From positions 5,518,001 through 5,582,000 of the forward strand of contig NZ_CP013232.1 in the NCBI RefSeq assembly GCF_001584145.1: a stretch of 64,000 bases of DNA, read 5' to 3'. The DNA comes from Collimonas fungivorans (lineage in GTDB: Bacteria; Pseudomonadota; Gammaproteobacteria; Burkholderiales; Burkholderiaceae_D). Made by a program: the position numbers and the translations under genes. Positions 1 through 8,720 of this stretch are shown here, piece by piece (the stretch's first letter is position 1; the number at the start of each line of letters is the position of its first letter). The notes under the pieces are model-generated. The model searched no databases, was not told the DNA's origin, and saw only the letters and a program-made list of their open reading frames with translations.

Positions 1-433
1 AGGTCTTCGGCGCGGTCTTGAGCTTGTCGGCATCGTAGGCCAGCACGGTCGACCAGACGAAAGCGCCGACGCCGCATTCATGGATGGCGGCAGGGCTGAA
101 ATCGGCCTTGTTGCCGATCTTGCTGAAGTCGATCTTTTCCAGCAGTCCTTCTTCGCAGGCGCGGCCGATATCGCCGGCATCGACTTCGACTACATCCCAG
201 CTGACTTTCTTGGCTTCGACCATGGCTTTGACCTTGGCCAGCTCGCCGTTGAATTCGACCACCGTGATCTTGTCGCCGCTAGCCTTGGCATAAGGATCGA
301 TATAAGCCACCTTCTGCGCCGCGCCGTTGGCGCCGCCGAAATTGACCACCGTCAGGGCTGCCGCCTGCGCCATGCCTACTGCGGCCAGCGCCAATACAAT
401 GCTGGTAAAAACAGGTTTGAATATCGACTTCAT
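1..433 (-). CDS. Polyamine-type ABC transporter substrate-binding protein (partial, 3' end beyond window)
   Basis: This is the N-terminal 144 residues of a periplasmic binding protein; the rest lies to the left of base 1. Reading the minus strand from 433, the protein begins with a typical Sec signal peptide (MKSIFKPVFTSIVLALAAVG, cleavage near AQA-A), followed by LTVVNFGGANG and later WDVVEVDAGD, which resemble PotD/PotF-type solute-binding proteins. A good ribosome site (GAGGAG) precedes the ATG. The ATPase gene ends 49 bases upstream and GabT precedes it, so the solute is probably putrescine, spermidine or a related amine. The permease genes are expected beyond the window. The substrate is inferred from neighbours only. 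Confidence 0.8.
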   Translation of the reverse strand, partial: MKSIFKPVFTSIVLALAAVGMAQAAALTVVNFGGANGAAQKVAYIDPYAKASGDKITVVEFNGELAKVKAMVEAKKVSWDVVEVDAGDIGRACEEGLLEKIDFSKIGNKADFSPAAIHECGVGAFVWSTVLAYDADKLKTAPKT

Positions 434-482
434 CACGTCTCCTCGGGATTTAATAACAAGTGCGAACAAGTGCGGAAAATTT

Positions 483-1631
483 TCAGATGAAAATGCGCAG
501 GTGCTTGGGATCTATGTCCAATGCAACCTCTGTGCCTTCGTATAACCCGGCCAATGCCGGGTCGTTCAGTGAAAGCTTGACGAAACAGTCGTCCTGCTGC
601 GGGATTGCGCAACGCACCCGTACGTGATCGCCGAAATAGATCAGGCTGCTGACGCTGACGCGCAAAGCCTGTTCCGGCGCGTCGGCCAGCGGCAGCAGGC
701 GGATCCGTTCAGGCCTGATGCAGGCGACTACCTGCCTGCCGACCTCGGCCTGGTTGGCGTTGAGGCCGCTCAGCAGGCCGCCATGCGGCAAACGGACGGT
801 GCCGTTGCCGCCATCGCTGGCTGCCAGTACGCCGTTAAAGCGGTTGTTGTCGCCGATGAAACCGGCGACAAACTGGTTCTCCGGATATTCGTAGAGACGG
901 TCGACCACCGCCAGCTGCTGGATGATGCCCTGGTCGAAGACCGCGACACGATCCGACATGGTCAGCGCTTCGCTCTGGTCATGGGTAACGTAGACAAACG
1001 TCACGCCGAGCCGCTTGTGCAGGGCCTTCAGTTCGAGCTGCATGTGTTCGCGCAGCTGCTTGTCGAGCGCGCCCAGCGGCTCGTCCATCAGCACCAGCTT
1101 GGGATCGAATACCAGCGCCCGCGCCAGCGCGATGCGCTGCTGCTGGCCGCCGGACAGCTGGGCCGGATAACGGTCGCCGAACTTGCCCATCTGCACCATG
1201 TCCAGTGCCTTCGTGACCTTGTCGGTCCGTTCGCTGCCGCTGATGTTGCGCACCCGCAGCGGATAGGCGACGTTCTGCGCCACCGTCATGTGCGGGAACA
1301 GCGCGTAGTTCTGGAACACCATGCCGATGTTGCGTTTATGCGGCGGCACCTTGTTGAGCAGCTGGCCGTCCAGACGGATTTCGCCGCCGGTGGGGAACTC
1401 GAAGCCGGCCAGCATCATCAGGCAGGTGGTCTTGCCGGAACCGGAAGGCCCGAGCAAGGTCAGGAACTCGCCGCGCTGGATATCCAGGTTGAGGTTCTTG
1501 ACCACCAGGTTCTCGCCGTCATAGGTTTTCTTGACGCCGGAAAACTGCACCAGGATATCCGGCGCGCCTGTCTTGTCGGCAACTTCCTTGGATACCAAAG
1601 GCAGGTGGGTGGCGATATTTTCTTGCTTCAA
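483..1631 (-). CDS. Polyamine-type ABC transporter ATP-binding protein (PotA-like)
   Basis: ATPase subunit of the importer whose binding protein follows downstream. It has the Walker A motif GPSGSGKT, the Q-loop MVFQNYALFPHMT, the signature LSGGQQQR, Walker B LVLMDEPLGALD and the H-loop VTHDQSEA, then a C-terminal TOBE-like domain, as in PotA, FbpC and MalK relatives. There is no ATG near the 5' end. I chose a TTG at 1631 because GGGAGA lies a few bases before it and it clears the gabT stop codon by 20 bases; an upstream TTG at 1664 would overlap gabT. Length about 382 residues is normal. It is very likely co-transcribed with gabT. Confidence 0.85.
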   Translation of the reverse strand: MKQENIATHLPLVSKEVADKTGAPDILVQFSGVKKTYDGENLVVKNLNLDIQRGEFLTLLGPSGSGKTTCLMMLAGFEFPTGGEIRLDGQLLNKVPPHKRNIGMVFQNYALFPHMTVAQNVAYPLRVRNISGSERTDKVTKALDMVQMGKFGDRYPAQLSGGQQQRIALARALVFDPKLVLMDEPLGALDKQLREHMQLELKALHKRLGVTFVYVTHDQSEALTMSDRVAVFDQGIIQQLAVVDRLYEYPENQFVAGFIGDNNRFNGVLAASDGGNGTVRLPHGGLLSGLNANQAEVGRQVVACIRPERIRLLPLADAPEQALRVSVSSLIYFGDHVRVRCAIPQQDDCFVKLSLNDPALAGLYEGTEVALDIDPKHLRIFI

Positions 1632-1650
1632 CTCATTCTCCCGACAAGTT

Positions 1651-2973
1651 TCAAGCAGCGGCAACGGTGCGCATCGCGGCGCTCAGGATGGCTAGCGCCT
1701 CATCCATCAAGTTATCCTCTATCGTCAGCGGAAACAAGAAGCGGATCGCATTACTGTAGACCCCGCAGCTCAACAACAGCAAGCCGTTTTTGAGGGCCTC
1801 GGCCTGGACCTTCTTGGTGAACTCGGCATCCGGCTGGCGCGTGCCGGGCTGCAGGAACTCCACCGCCACCATCGCTCCCAGGCCACGGATGTCGGCGATC
1901 TGCGGGATCTCGGCGCGCAGGCCTTCCAGTACCTGTTTCAGCTTGGCGCCGAGCCGGTTGGCGCGCTCCACCAGTTGTTCTTCTTCGATCACATCCAGCA
2001 CAGCCAGCGCAGAAGCGACTGCCAGCGGATTGCCGGCGTAGGTGCCGCCCAGGCCGCCGGGCGCCGCCGCATCCATGATCTCGGCGCGGCCGCACACAGC
2101 CGACAGCGGCATGCCGCCGGCCAGGCTCTTGGCCATCGTCATCAGGTCAGGGATCACGCCGGAATGTTCCACTGCGAACAACTTGCCGGTACGGGCGAAG
2201 CCGGTCTGCACCTCATCCACCACCAGCAGGATGCCGTGCTCGTCGCACAAGGCGCGCAGCGCCTGCATCAGGGCCGGCGGCGCGGCGTAGAAACCGCCCT
2301 CGCCTTGCACCGGTTCCAGGATGATGGCGGCCACGCGTTTCGGGTCGACGTCGGACTTGAACAGCATTTGCAAGGCAGCCAGCGAGTGTTCCACGCTGAC
2401 GCCGTGCAGCTCGATCGGGAACGGCACGTGGTAGACCTCCGCCGGGAACGGCCCGAAACCGACCTTGTACGGCACCACTTTGCCGGTCAGCGCCATGCCC
2501 ATCATGGTGCGGCCGTGGAAGGCGCCGCTGAATGCGATCACGGCGCTGCGGCCGGTGGCGGCGCGGGCGATCTTGACGGCGTTCTCTACCGCTTCGGCGC
2601 CGGTCGAGAAGAAGGTGGTTTTTTTGGCATGGTCGCCAGGCGTGATGGCGTTGATGCGTTCGGCCAGTTCGACATAACTGGCGTAGGGCACGATCTGGTA
2701 GGCGGTATGGGTGAATTTGCCGAGCTGTTCCTGGATCGCCGCCACCAGTTTCGGATGGCGATGGCCGGTGTTGAGGACGGCAATGCCGGCGGCAAAGTCG
2801 ATGAAGCGGCGGTTTTCGACATCCCAGATTTCAGCGTTGAGCGCGTGCGAGGCGTAAAAATCGCACATGACGCCGACGCCGCGCGGGGTGGCGGCATTTT
2901 TCCGTTGATGCAGTGCGGCGTTGGTGTTTGCTGCAGAGGCAGCCGCAGCTGCATGGTATCCGTCGTTTTTCAT
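1651..2973 (-). CDS. gabT: 4-aminobutyrate--2-oxoglutarate aminotransferase
   Basis: A 440-residue class III PLP-dependent aminotransferase. The fold-type I landmarks are present: FFSTGAEAVENAVKIAR near residue 121, AFHGRT near 151, the PLP-binding DEVQTGFARTG near 253 and the Schiff-base lysine in MAKSLAGGMP (K282). It transfers the amino group of GABA (or 5-aminovalerate) to 2-oxoglutarate, giving succinate semialdehyde in the cytoplasm. The first 25 residues are Ala/Asn-rich and poorly conserved in type. It heads a minus-strand operon with the polyamine-type transporter and is divergent from a MocR-type regulator, matching gabR-gabT arrangements. No succinate semialdehyde dehydrogenase is present in the window. 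Confidence 0.9.
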   Translation of the reverse strand: MKNDGYHAAAAASAANTNAALHQRKNAATPRGVGVMCDFYASHALNAEIWDVENRRFIDFAAGIAVLNTGHRHPKLVAAIQEQLGKFTHTAYQIVPYASYVELAERINAITPGDHAKKTTFFSTGAEAVENAVKIARAATGRSAVIAFSGAFHGRTMMGMALTGKVVPYKVGFGPFPAEVYHVPFPIELHGVSVEHSLAALQMLFKSDVDPKRVAAIILEPVQGEGGFYAAPPALMQALRALCDEHGILLVVDEVQTGFARTGKLFAVEHSGVIPDLMTMAKSLAGGMPLSAVCGRAEIMDAAAPGGLGGTYAGNPLAVASALAVLDVIEEEQLVERANRLGAKLKQVLEGLRAEIPQIADIRGLGAMVAVEFLQPGTRQPDAEFTKKVQAEALKNGLLLLSCGVYSNAIRFLFPLTIEDNLMDEALAILSAAMRTVAAA

Positions 2974-3062
2974 CTTGGCTCCTGGCGCCTGTTGTCATTC
3001 AATATGCGTTTTTTGTACAAGCTTTGATGCATACTAAGGCCGAGCTGGATCTATAATATAGT

Positions 3063-3093
3063 GCCACTTTCAGTTTTCTAATGGAGCCACTTT
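3063..3093. promoter_or_regulatory. Direct repeat in gabT/regulator intergenic region (candidate MocR operator)
   Basis: The 118-base gap between gabT and the divergent regulator holds two identical copies of GCCACTTT (3063-3070 and 3086-3093), 23 bp apart start to start, in the same orientation. The sequence TATAAT (3052-3057) lies just before the first copy and could be the -10 box of the regulator gene, though no good -35 is seen. MocR/GabR proteins are known to bind direct repeats, so this is a candidate autoregulatory operator. The second copy overlaps the TTG start codon. Confidence 0.4.
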
Positions 3094-4582
3094 GCGCATC
3101 GCCTCGCTCACCGATTTTTTGCTGATGCGCATAGAGCGCGGCGCCAAGGGCGCCGGGGTGCCGCTCAACCGGCAGATTTACCAGGCCATCCGCGAAGCCA
3201 TCCTGTCGCAGCTGCTGCCGTCCGGCTGGCAACTGCCTTCCTCGCGCGACCTCGCGCGCGAACTGGCCATATCGCGCAATACCGTGACCTATGCCTATGA
3301 ACAGCTGATCGCCGAGGGTTACCTGGAAACCCGCGCCGGCTCCGGCACCTTCATCGCCGACACCACGCCCGACCAGATTCCCGAAGTGCGCCTGAACACG
3401 CCGCCGCTGACCGACCCCAGCGGCCAGTCGGAACTGTCGGCCCACGGCGCGTTGCTGATCCGGCAAGCCGGCGTCAGCGATTTGCAATGGGGACCTTTCA
3501 TGCCGGGCGTGCCGGACGTCACCCTGTTTCCCAACAAGATCTGGAGCCGCCTGCAAAACAAACACTGGCGCCGTTCGCGCGCCGAGCTGCTGACCTACGG
3601 CGACGCCGGCGGCTACCTGCCGCTGCGCGAAGCGGTAGCCGAATACCTGCGCATCGCGCGCTCGGTCAACTGCACTGCCAATCAGGTAATCATCACGACC
3701 GGCATCCACCAGTCGCTCGATATCGTGGTCAAACTGCTGGGCGAGCACGGCGACAGCGCCTGGGTCGAAGACCCCTGCTACTGGGGCACCCGCAGCGTGC
3801 TCAACTCGCTCGGCATCAAGCCGGTGGCGATCCCGGTCGACGCCGAAGGCATGCGCATGCGCCTGGCCAACCTGCGCCAGCCGCCGCGTTTCATCTGCGC
3901 CACGCCGTCGCACCAGTATCCGCTTGGCATGGTGATGAGCTTGTCGCGGCGGCGCATGCTGCTCGAGTATGCGGCGACGCGCAAGGTCTGGATCATCGAA
4001 GACGACTACGACAGCGAATTCCGCTACGGCAGCCGGCCGCTGGCGTCCCTGCAGGGCATGGATACCGACGACCGCGTGCTGTACATGGGGACCTTCAGCA
4101 AGACCATGTTCCCCAGCCTGCGCATCGGTTTCATGGTGGTGCCGGAAGCGCTGGCGACGGCGTTTGCGATCGGCGTCTCCGAGCTGTACCGCGGCAGCCA
4201 GGTGTTCATGCAGGCAGTCATGGCCGACTTCATGACCGAAGGCCATTTCGCCTCGCATATCCGGCGCATGCGAGTCCTGTATGCCGAACGCCTGCACTTG
4301 CTGCAAGCCGCGATCGAGCGCCATTTCGGCGACCGCATCACGCTCACCGGCGGCGAAGCCGGCCTGCACCTGGCGCTGGGCCTGCCGGAGCAATGCGATG
4401 ACCTGGCCATCAGCCGCGCCGCGCGCGCAGAGGGCATCGTGGCGCGGCCGCTGTCGCGCTATTTCATGAACGCCGGCGCCAGGCACCAGGGCTTGCTGCT
4501 GGGTTATGCCTGCGTACCGAATGAACAAATAGCGCCGGCTTTCGACAAGCTGGCGGCGATCATAAAAACTCACTGGAAATGA
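3092..4582 (+). CDS. MocR/GabR-family transcriptional regulator (GntR DNA-binding domain plus aminotransferase-like domain)
   Basis: A 496-residue fusion regulator. The first ~75 residues form a GntR winged helix (LNRQIYQAIREAIL, LPSSRDLARELAISRNTV). After a linker comes a class I aminotransferase-like domain with VDPCYWG-type and DDYDSEFRYG motifs and a candidate PLP lysine in GTFSKTMFPSLRIG. In this family the C-terminal domain senses PLP plus an amino compound such as GABA. The start is a TTG with GGAG five bases upstream; there is no in-frame ATG nearby. It is divergent from gabT, which it probably controls, and runs 20 bases ahead of the PheC-like gene on the same strand. Confidence 0.88.
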   Translation: MRIASLTDFLLMRIERGAKGAGVPLNRQIYQAIREAILSQLLPSGWQLPSSRDLARELAISRNTVTYAYEQLIAEGYLETRAGSGTFIADTTPDQIPEVRLNTPPLTDPSGQSELSAHGALLIRQAGVSDLQWGPFMPGVPDVTLFPNKIWSRLQNKHWRRSRAELLTYGDAGGYLPLREAVAEYLRIARSVNCTANQVIITTGIHQSLDIVVKLLGEHGDSAWVEDPCYWGTRSVLNSLGIKPVAIPVDAEGMRMRLANLRQPPRFICATPSHQYPLGMVMSLSRRRMLLEYAATRKVWIIEDDYDSEFRYGSRPLASLQGMDTDDRVLYMGTFSKTMFPSLRIGFMVVPEALATAFAIGVSELYRGSQVFMQAVMADFMTEGHFASHIRRMRVLYAERLHLLQAAIERHFGDRITLTGGEAGLHLALGLPEQCDDLAISRAARAEGIVARPLSRYFMNAGARHQGLLLGYACVPNEQIAPAFDKLAAIIKTHWK

Positions 4583-4602
4583 TTTTTAATCAAGGAGATT
4601 GC

Positions 4603-5370
4603 ATGAAAAAGTTTATCGTCACGCTGGCGCTGACCGCGGCAGCCGCCTCGGCCTCGGCCCAGAGCGCGCCGTCGCGGCTGGACGAAGTCGTCAAATCCGG
4701 CAGCCTGCGGGTGTGCATGACCGGCGACTACAAGCCGTTTACGTTTTTCAAGAACGACAACAGCTTCGAAGGCATCGATGTCGACCTGGCGCGCTCGCTG
4801 GCCAAGGCGCTCGGAGTCGAAGCGCGCTTCGTCAAGACCAGCTGGACCAGCCTGACCGGCGACTTCCTGGAGAAATGCGATATCGCCATGGGCGGCGTAT
4901 CGGTGACGCTGGAACGCCAAAAGAAGGTGTCGTTTTCGGCGCCGCACATGGTGGATGGCAAAGCCGCGATTGCGCGTTGCGCCGATGCCGGAAAATTCCA
5001 GTCGCTGGCGGCGATCGACCAGCCGTCCACGCGCGCCATCGTCAACCCGGGCGGCACCAACGAGCGTTTCGCCCGCGCCAACTACAAGCAGGCGCAACTG
5101 ATCCTGCATCCGGACAACGTCACCATCTTCGACCAGATCGTGCAGGGCAAGGCCGATGTGATGGTGACCGACGCCAGCGAAACCCTGTGGCAGGCCAAAC
5201 TGCATCCGCAGCTGTGCTCGATCCGTCCCGATCAGCCGCTGCAATTCTCGGAAAAGGCGTTCATGCTGCCGCGCGGCGATGTGCCGTTCAAGGAATTCGT
5301 CGATACCTGGATGCACCAGCTGAAGGCGACCGGCGACTATGACCGGGTGGTCAATCAATGGCTCAAGTAA
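4603..5370 (+). CDS. pheC: Periplasmic cyclohexadienyl (prephenate/arogenate) dehydratase, PheC-like
   Basis: A 255-residue protein with a Sec signal peptide (MKKFIVTLALTAAAASASAQ). The fold is that of a type II solute-binding protein, but the sequence follows cyclohexadienyl dehydratase of Pseudomonas closely: RVCMTGDYKPF near residue 36, NPGGTNERFARAN near 148, HPDNVTIFDQIV near 169 and TDASE at 189-193, the place where PheC carries its catalytic glutamate. It would convert prephenate to phenylpyruvate or arogenate to phenylalanine in the periplasm. The ATG at 4603 has an AAGGAG site; an earlier in-frame ATG at 4579 overlaps the regulator gene. An amino-acid binding protein is the alternative reading. 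Confidence 0.75.
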   Translation: MKKFIVTLALTAAAASASAQSAPSRLDEVVKSGSLRVCMTGDYKPFTFFKNDNSFEGIDVDLARSLAKALGVEARFVKTSWTSLTGDFLEKCDIAMGGVSVTLERQKKVSFSAPHMVDGKAAIARCADAGKFQSLAAIDQPSTRAIVNPGGTNERFARANYKQAQLILHPDNVTIFDQIVQGKADVMVTDASETLWQAKLHPQLCSIRPDQPLQFSEKAFMLPRGDVPFKEFVDTWMHQLKATGDYDRVVNQWLK

Positions 5371-5391
5371 ACTGCTAAATAAGCTGTGAAC

Positions 5392-6207
5392 TCAGCCTTG
5401 CTTGCTTGCCGCCTGCTGCGCGGCCAGCTTGCTCTTCTTGATCGATTTCAGGTGGGCGGCGACAGCGGTCGCCAGCTGGCGTGCCCACAGGGAGACGCCG
5501 CTGGCCGACGGATGGTAGCCGTCGGACGCCATCAGGGCGCGGTCGTTGATGTCGATCAGGATAGGCACCCGCGTCACCCGCAAGTGGCCGAGGTCGGCCG
5601 GCAGTTCGGCAATCAGCTGCTCTACCGTTTCATCCAGCGCCTTGGCTTTCAGGCCCAGCACGTAACGCAAGGGTTCCGGCAGCGCCGGGAAGGCATGGAT
5701 GGGCGGAATCCCGGATATCACGATCAGGCGCGGGTCCAGGTGCGCCTGCAAGTCGCGCATCAGCTGCAGCAGCTCGGCCCGGTAGCGGCGGCAGGAGCGG
5801 AACGCGGTGGTGTCGTTGACGCCGAAGGCGATCAGCACGATATCCACTTTTTGCGAGGCTACCTGCGGCAGCATGGTCTTGACGGCATCGCTCAGCGTGG
5901 CGCCGTTTTCGCCGACCGCCTGCCAGGTCACGGTGCGCTGCAGGCGCATCGCCAGCGCCGCGGCAAACTGCCCGGTAATCGCTTCGTAATGGGTGGCGAC
6001 GCCGACTCCGGCTACCGGCGACTCGCCGATAGTCAGCAGCGCCAGCGGCCGCTGCGGCGGCTCCGTGCTGCCGGCGATCTGGGCCTGGCCGATGGTCGGT
6101 CCCATCGCTTCCGGCAGGCGTGGCGTGATGCGGCGCGTGCGACGGCCTTGTATCAGCAGCCATGGCAAGAGCGGTAATGCGATCAGTTCCGGCAACCAGC
6201 GGCGCAC
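5392..6207 (-). CDS. SGNH/GDSL-type lipase/esterase family hydrolase
   Basis: A 271-residue protein with the blocks of SGNH hydrolases: block I LLTIGESPVAG (nucleophile serine in GES, residues 61-63, where GDS is more usual), the block II region with GENGATL, block III AFGVNDTT, and block V with the Asp-His pair in SDGYHPSASG. The N-terminus (LIALPLLPWLLIQGRRTRR) looks like a short membrane anchor or uncleaved signal. It would hydrolyse an ester or acetyl group; the substrate cannot be told. It stands alone, convergent with the PheC-like gene with only 21 bases between stop codons. Confidence 0.75.
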   Translation of the reverse strand: MRRWLPELIALPLLPWLLIQGRRTRRITPRLPEAMGPTIGQAQIAGSTEPPQRPLALLTIGESPVAGVGVATHYEAITGQFAAALAMRLQRTVTWQAVGENGATLSDAVKTMLPQVASQKVDIVLIAFGVNDTTAFRSCRRYRAELLQLMRDLQAHLDPRLIVISGIPPIHAFPALPEPLRYVLGLKAKALDETVEQLIAELPADLGHLRVTRVPILIDINDRALMASDGYHPSASGVSLWARQLATAVAAHLKSIKKSKLAAQQAASKQG

Positions 6208-6313
6208 GTCATGTCTCCTTGATTTTTGCTATCGTCACAGATCAAACTGTTTATATGATTTTGCTCAACGGCAAACAATTATAGTGGTTACTGTCCTTAA
6301 ATTCACTCTATCT

Positions 6314-7123
6314 TCAAGCCTCTATTTTCAAGCCCTTTAGCTCCGGCTTGGCCGGCGGCGGCTTAAGTTTCAGGTCCGCCAGGGTTTCCAGCAGGATGCT
6401 GGCGATCGCCAGGTTGCGGTGGGTCTTGGAATTGGCCGGGATCACATACCAGGGCGCGTGGTCGGCATCGGTCGCCTGGATCGCCTTGCCGAACAGTGCC
6501 TGGTATTTATCCCAGCTTTTACGCTCTTCCAGGTCTTGCATGTCGAATTTCCAGTGTTTGGCCGGATCGTCGATGCGTTCCTGCAGGCGGTTGCGCTGCT
6601 CGTCTTTGGAGATATGCAACAGGCACTTGATGATAGTGGTACCGGTTTCCGCCAGCATTCTTTCGAAATCGCGGATCTGAGCGTAGCGCCGCTCGCATTC
6701 GGCGTCGTCGATCCAGTCGTGCACCCGGGTGATCAGCACGTCTTCATAATGGCTGCGGTTGAAAACCACGATCTCGCCCTGCTGCGGCACCTGCTGGTGC
6801 ACCCGCCACAGGTAATCGTGGGCGCGCTCGATGGTGCTGGGCGCCTTGAAGTTGGCAATCTGGATACCCTGCGGATTGATCAGGTTGAACACCCCTTTTA
6901 CGGTGCCGTCCTTGCCGCTGGTGTCGGTTCCCTGCAACACCACCAGCACCTTGTGCTGCTGGCCGGCATACAGCATTTCCTGCAGTACGGCGATTTCTGC
7001 CGCCAGCGCGGCTACCTGCTCCCGGTCCTTGATCTTGTCGCCGCTGGATAGCGGCTTCTGCTCGGCGTCGGCATCCTTGATCCTGGTCTGTTTGCCGGCG
7101 CGGAACTGCTTGCATGCTTTCAT
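6314..7123 (-). CDS. Polyphosphate kinase 2 family protein (PPK2, class III-like)
   Basis: A 269-residue P-loop kinase. Walker A is GTDTSGKDG (residues 65-73), the PPK2 motif FNRSHYEDVLITRVH follows, and the lid region is ERIDDPAKHWKF. Proteins of this type phosphorylate AMP and/or ADP (sometimes any nucleoside mono- or diphosphate) with polyphosphate as donor. The short length with a single domain and this wording of the motifs point to class III, which can take AMP to ATP, but class was judged by eye. The start ATG has a GAGAG site. The CoA-binding protein gene lies 45 bases upstream on the same strand, so the two may be co-transcribed. Confidence 0.85.
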   Translation of the reverse strand: MKACKQFRAGKQTRIKDADAEQKPLSSGDKIKDREQVAALAAEIAVLQEMLYAGQQHKVLVVLQGTDTSGKDGTVKGVFNLINPQGIQIANFKAPSTIERAHDYLWRVHQQVPQQGEIVVFNRSHYEDVLITRVHDWIDDAECERRYAQIRDFERMLAETGTTIIKCLLHISKDEQRNRLQERIDDPAKHWKFDMQDLEERKSWDKYQALFGKAIQATDADHAPWYVIPANSKTHRNLAIASILLETLADLKLKPPPAKPELKGLKIEA

Positions 7124-7168
7124 TGTTCTCTCCGATATCCCTTGCCGGGACGGTATGGCGGTTGCCGC

Positions 7169-7609
7169 TTACAGGATGCCGTGCAGGTTGCCCAGCGCAT
7201 GCTCGATCTTGATGCAGCTGTCCATTTCCACCTGGATGCCGTTGGCGCGCGCCTTGGCGGCAGCGGCTTCGTTGACGATGCCGAGCTGCATCCAGACGCA
7301 GCGGGCGCCGATCATGATTGCCTCGCCGACGATGGGCGGGATGTCTTCGGCCTTGCGGAAACAGTCGACGATATCGATCTTCTGCTGATCCGCCGCCAAC
7401 GCTTTCGCCGCATCGTACAGGTTGGCGTAGCAAAGCTCGCCAAGGATCTGGGCGCCGGCATGCATCGGATTGACCGGGATGACGCGATAACCGCGTTCCT
7501 GCATGTAGCGGGCCACGCCGTAGCTTGGGCGGTCCGGTTTGGTGGACAGACCGACAATGGCGATGATCGGATTGGCAGGGTTATGCACCGGAGCAGATGT
7601 GGTTGTCAT
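7169..7609 (-). CDS. CoA-binding domain protein (YccU-like)
   Basis: A 146-residue one-domain protein of the CoA-binding Rossmann family. The N-terminal part shows the nucleotide-binding pattern IAIVGLSTKPDRPSYGVARYM, then RGYRVIPVNP, IDIVDCFRKAEDIPPIV and ARCVWMQLGIVNEAAA, as in YccU and the N-terminal domain of acyl-CoA synthetase (NDP-forming). Its cellular role is not established. It precedes the PPK2 gene on the same strand. The ribosome site is weak, so the exact start is less sure than the frame. Confidence 0.8.
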   Translation of the reverse strand: MTTTSAPVHNPANPIIAIVGLSTKPDRPSYGVARYMQERGYRVIPVNPMHAGAQILGELCYANLYDAAKALAADQQKIDIVDCFRKAEDIPPIVGEAIMIGARCVWMQLGIVNEAAAAKARANGIQVEMDSCIKIEHALGNLHGIL

Positions 7610-7759
7610 GGGTTCGGATATCGATTTGTGAGCGTCAGGGAAATCCTCGTGCGCTTGAGAATCTTTTTATGATATTACCGCGAGAACCGGATGTTCTGCC
7701 AGCGAGCGCAAGGCGAGCTGCGAGCCCGCCCTGCCCTGGTGGCGTGACACGACACTAGG

Positions 7760-8530
7760 CTACTTGGCGAAGTAGCTGGCGTAGATCTTGTCGTAGCTGC
7801 CGTTGCTGTGCAATGCTTTCAGCGCATTGTTGATCTTGGCCATCAGGTCGGTATCGGCCGGCCGCACCGCGATACCGTAATATTCTTTTTCAAACTTGTC
7901 GCTTTCGATCAGCTTGAAGCCTTTGTCCTTGTTGAATTTCAGGTGGTTGGCCACCGCACCGTTGTCGCCCACGGCGGCATCCACGCCGCCGTTATCCACT
8001 TCCTTCAGCAGCAGCGGCAAGCTTTCGAAACGGACCAGCGCATTGCTGGTTTTACCAAGCATTTTCTGCATGATGGTATCGGCGCTGGTGCCTGCCGTGA
8101 CGCCAACCCGGTGCGCCTGTTTCAAATCGTCCGGGCTGCCGATTTTTTTGCCAGGCGATACCAGGATGACCTGCTTGGCCTCGAAATACGGATCGGAGAA
8201 GAGCATGCTTTGCTTGCGTTCGTCGGTAATCGTCACGCCGGAGGCGATGATGTCGATGTCAGCATTGGCCAGGGTGGAGAAAATACCTTCCCACGGCGTA
8301 TTCACCCAGACGATCTTGATGCCCGCCTGGTCCGCCACTGCTTGCATGATGTCGACATCGAAACCGACGATCTTGCCATTGGTGTCTACCGAGCCGAACG
8401 GGGCGAATGCGGCATTCATGCCGACCCGGTAGACTTTAGGAGTGGGAGCCGTATTGGCCGGTTTTTCGCAGGCACACAGGCCGATTGCCAGCAAAGCGAC
8501 GGCAAGGAAATGCAGTAGCCGGATTTTCAT
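7760..8530 (-). CDS. Basic/polar amino-acid ABC transporter substrate-binding lipoprotein
   Basis: A 256-residue family 3 solute-binding protein. The start at 8530 (MKIRLLHFLAVALLAIGLCAC) has a good AAGGAGA site; a further upstream ATG at 8560 is less likely. The signal sequence ends in a cysteine-containing segment suited to lipoprotein processing. Typical motifs are RVGMNAAFAPF, GFDVDIMQAVADQAG, WEGIFSTLANADIDIIASGVT-type text, and GTSADTIMQK. No permease or ATPase lies beside it, so this is an orphan binding protein. Substrate is unknown; arginine, histidine or similar amino acids are usual for the family. Confidence 0.82.
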   Translation of the reverse strand: MKIRLLHFLAVALLAIGLCACEKPANTAPTPKVYRVGMNAAFAPFGSVDTNGKIVGFDVDIMQAVADQAGIKIVWVNTPWEGIFSTLANADIDIIASGVTITDERKQSMLFSDPYFEAKQVILVSPGKKIGSPDDLKQAHRVGVTAGTSADTIMQKMLGKTSNALVRFESLPLLLKEVDNGGVDAAVGDNGAVANHLKFNKDKGFKLIESDKFEKEYYGIAVRPADTDLMAKINNALKALHSNGSYDKIYASYFAK

Positions 8531-8672
8531 TTTTGTCTCCTTCTTGATGTAGCCGTACATGCAGCGATACGCCGCTTATGCATGAGACTTGATACATCTT
8601 AGTGGAAGAACAGCAGCGGCGTCATTAAAAACCGCCATGGCAAATGATGGGGGGTAAACGGCAGGGACAACA

Positions 8673-8696
8673 AAAAAGCAGCCGAAGCTGCTTTTT
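8673..8696 (-). terminator. Rho-independent terminator of the atp operon
   Basis: A perfect 10-bp stem (AAAAAGCAGC / GCTGCTTTTT) with a four-base loop lies 25 bases after the atpC stop. On the minus strand the loop reads TTCG closed by C-G, the very stable UUCG tetraloop, and the stem runs into a T tract. It ends transcription of the ATP synthase operon. Confidence 0.9.
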
Positions 8697-8720
8697 CTGG
8701 TTGTCATCCAAATTAACGGA

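Noticed and set aside
624..1793. Long opposite-strand frame over the ATPase gene
   Set aside because: Shadow of a GC-rich gene; the minus-strand frame has all ABC motifs.
2999..4573. 524-codon minus-strand frame over the MocR gene
   Set aside because: Shadow frame; His/Gln/Arg-rich composition typical of antisense, while the plus strand encodes a complete MocR regulator.
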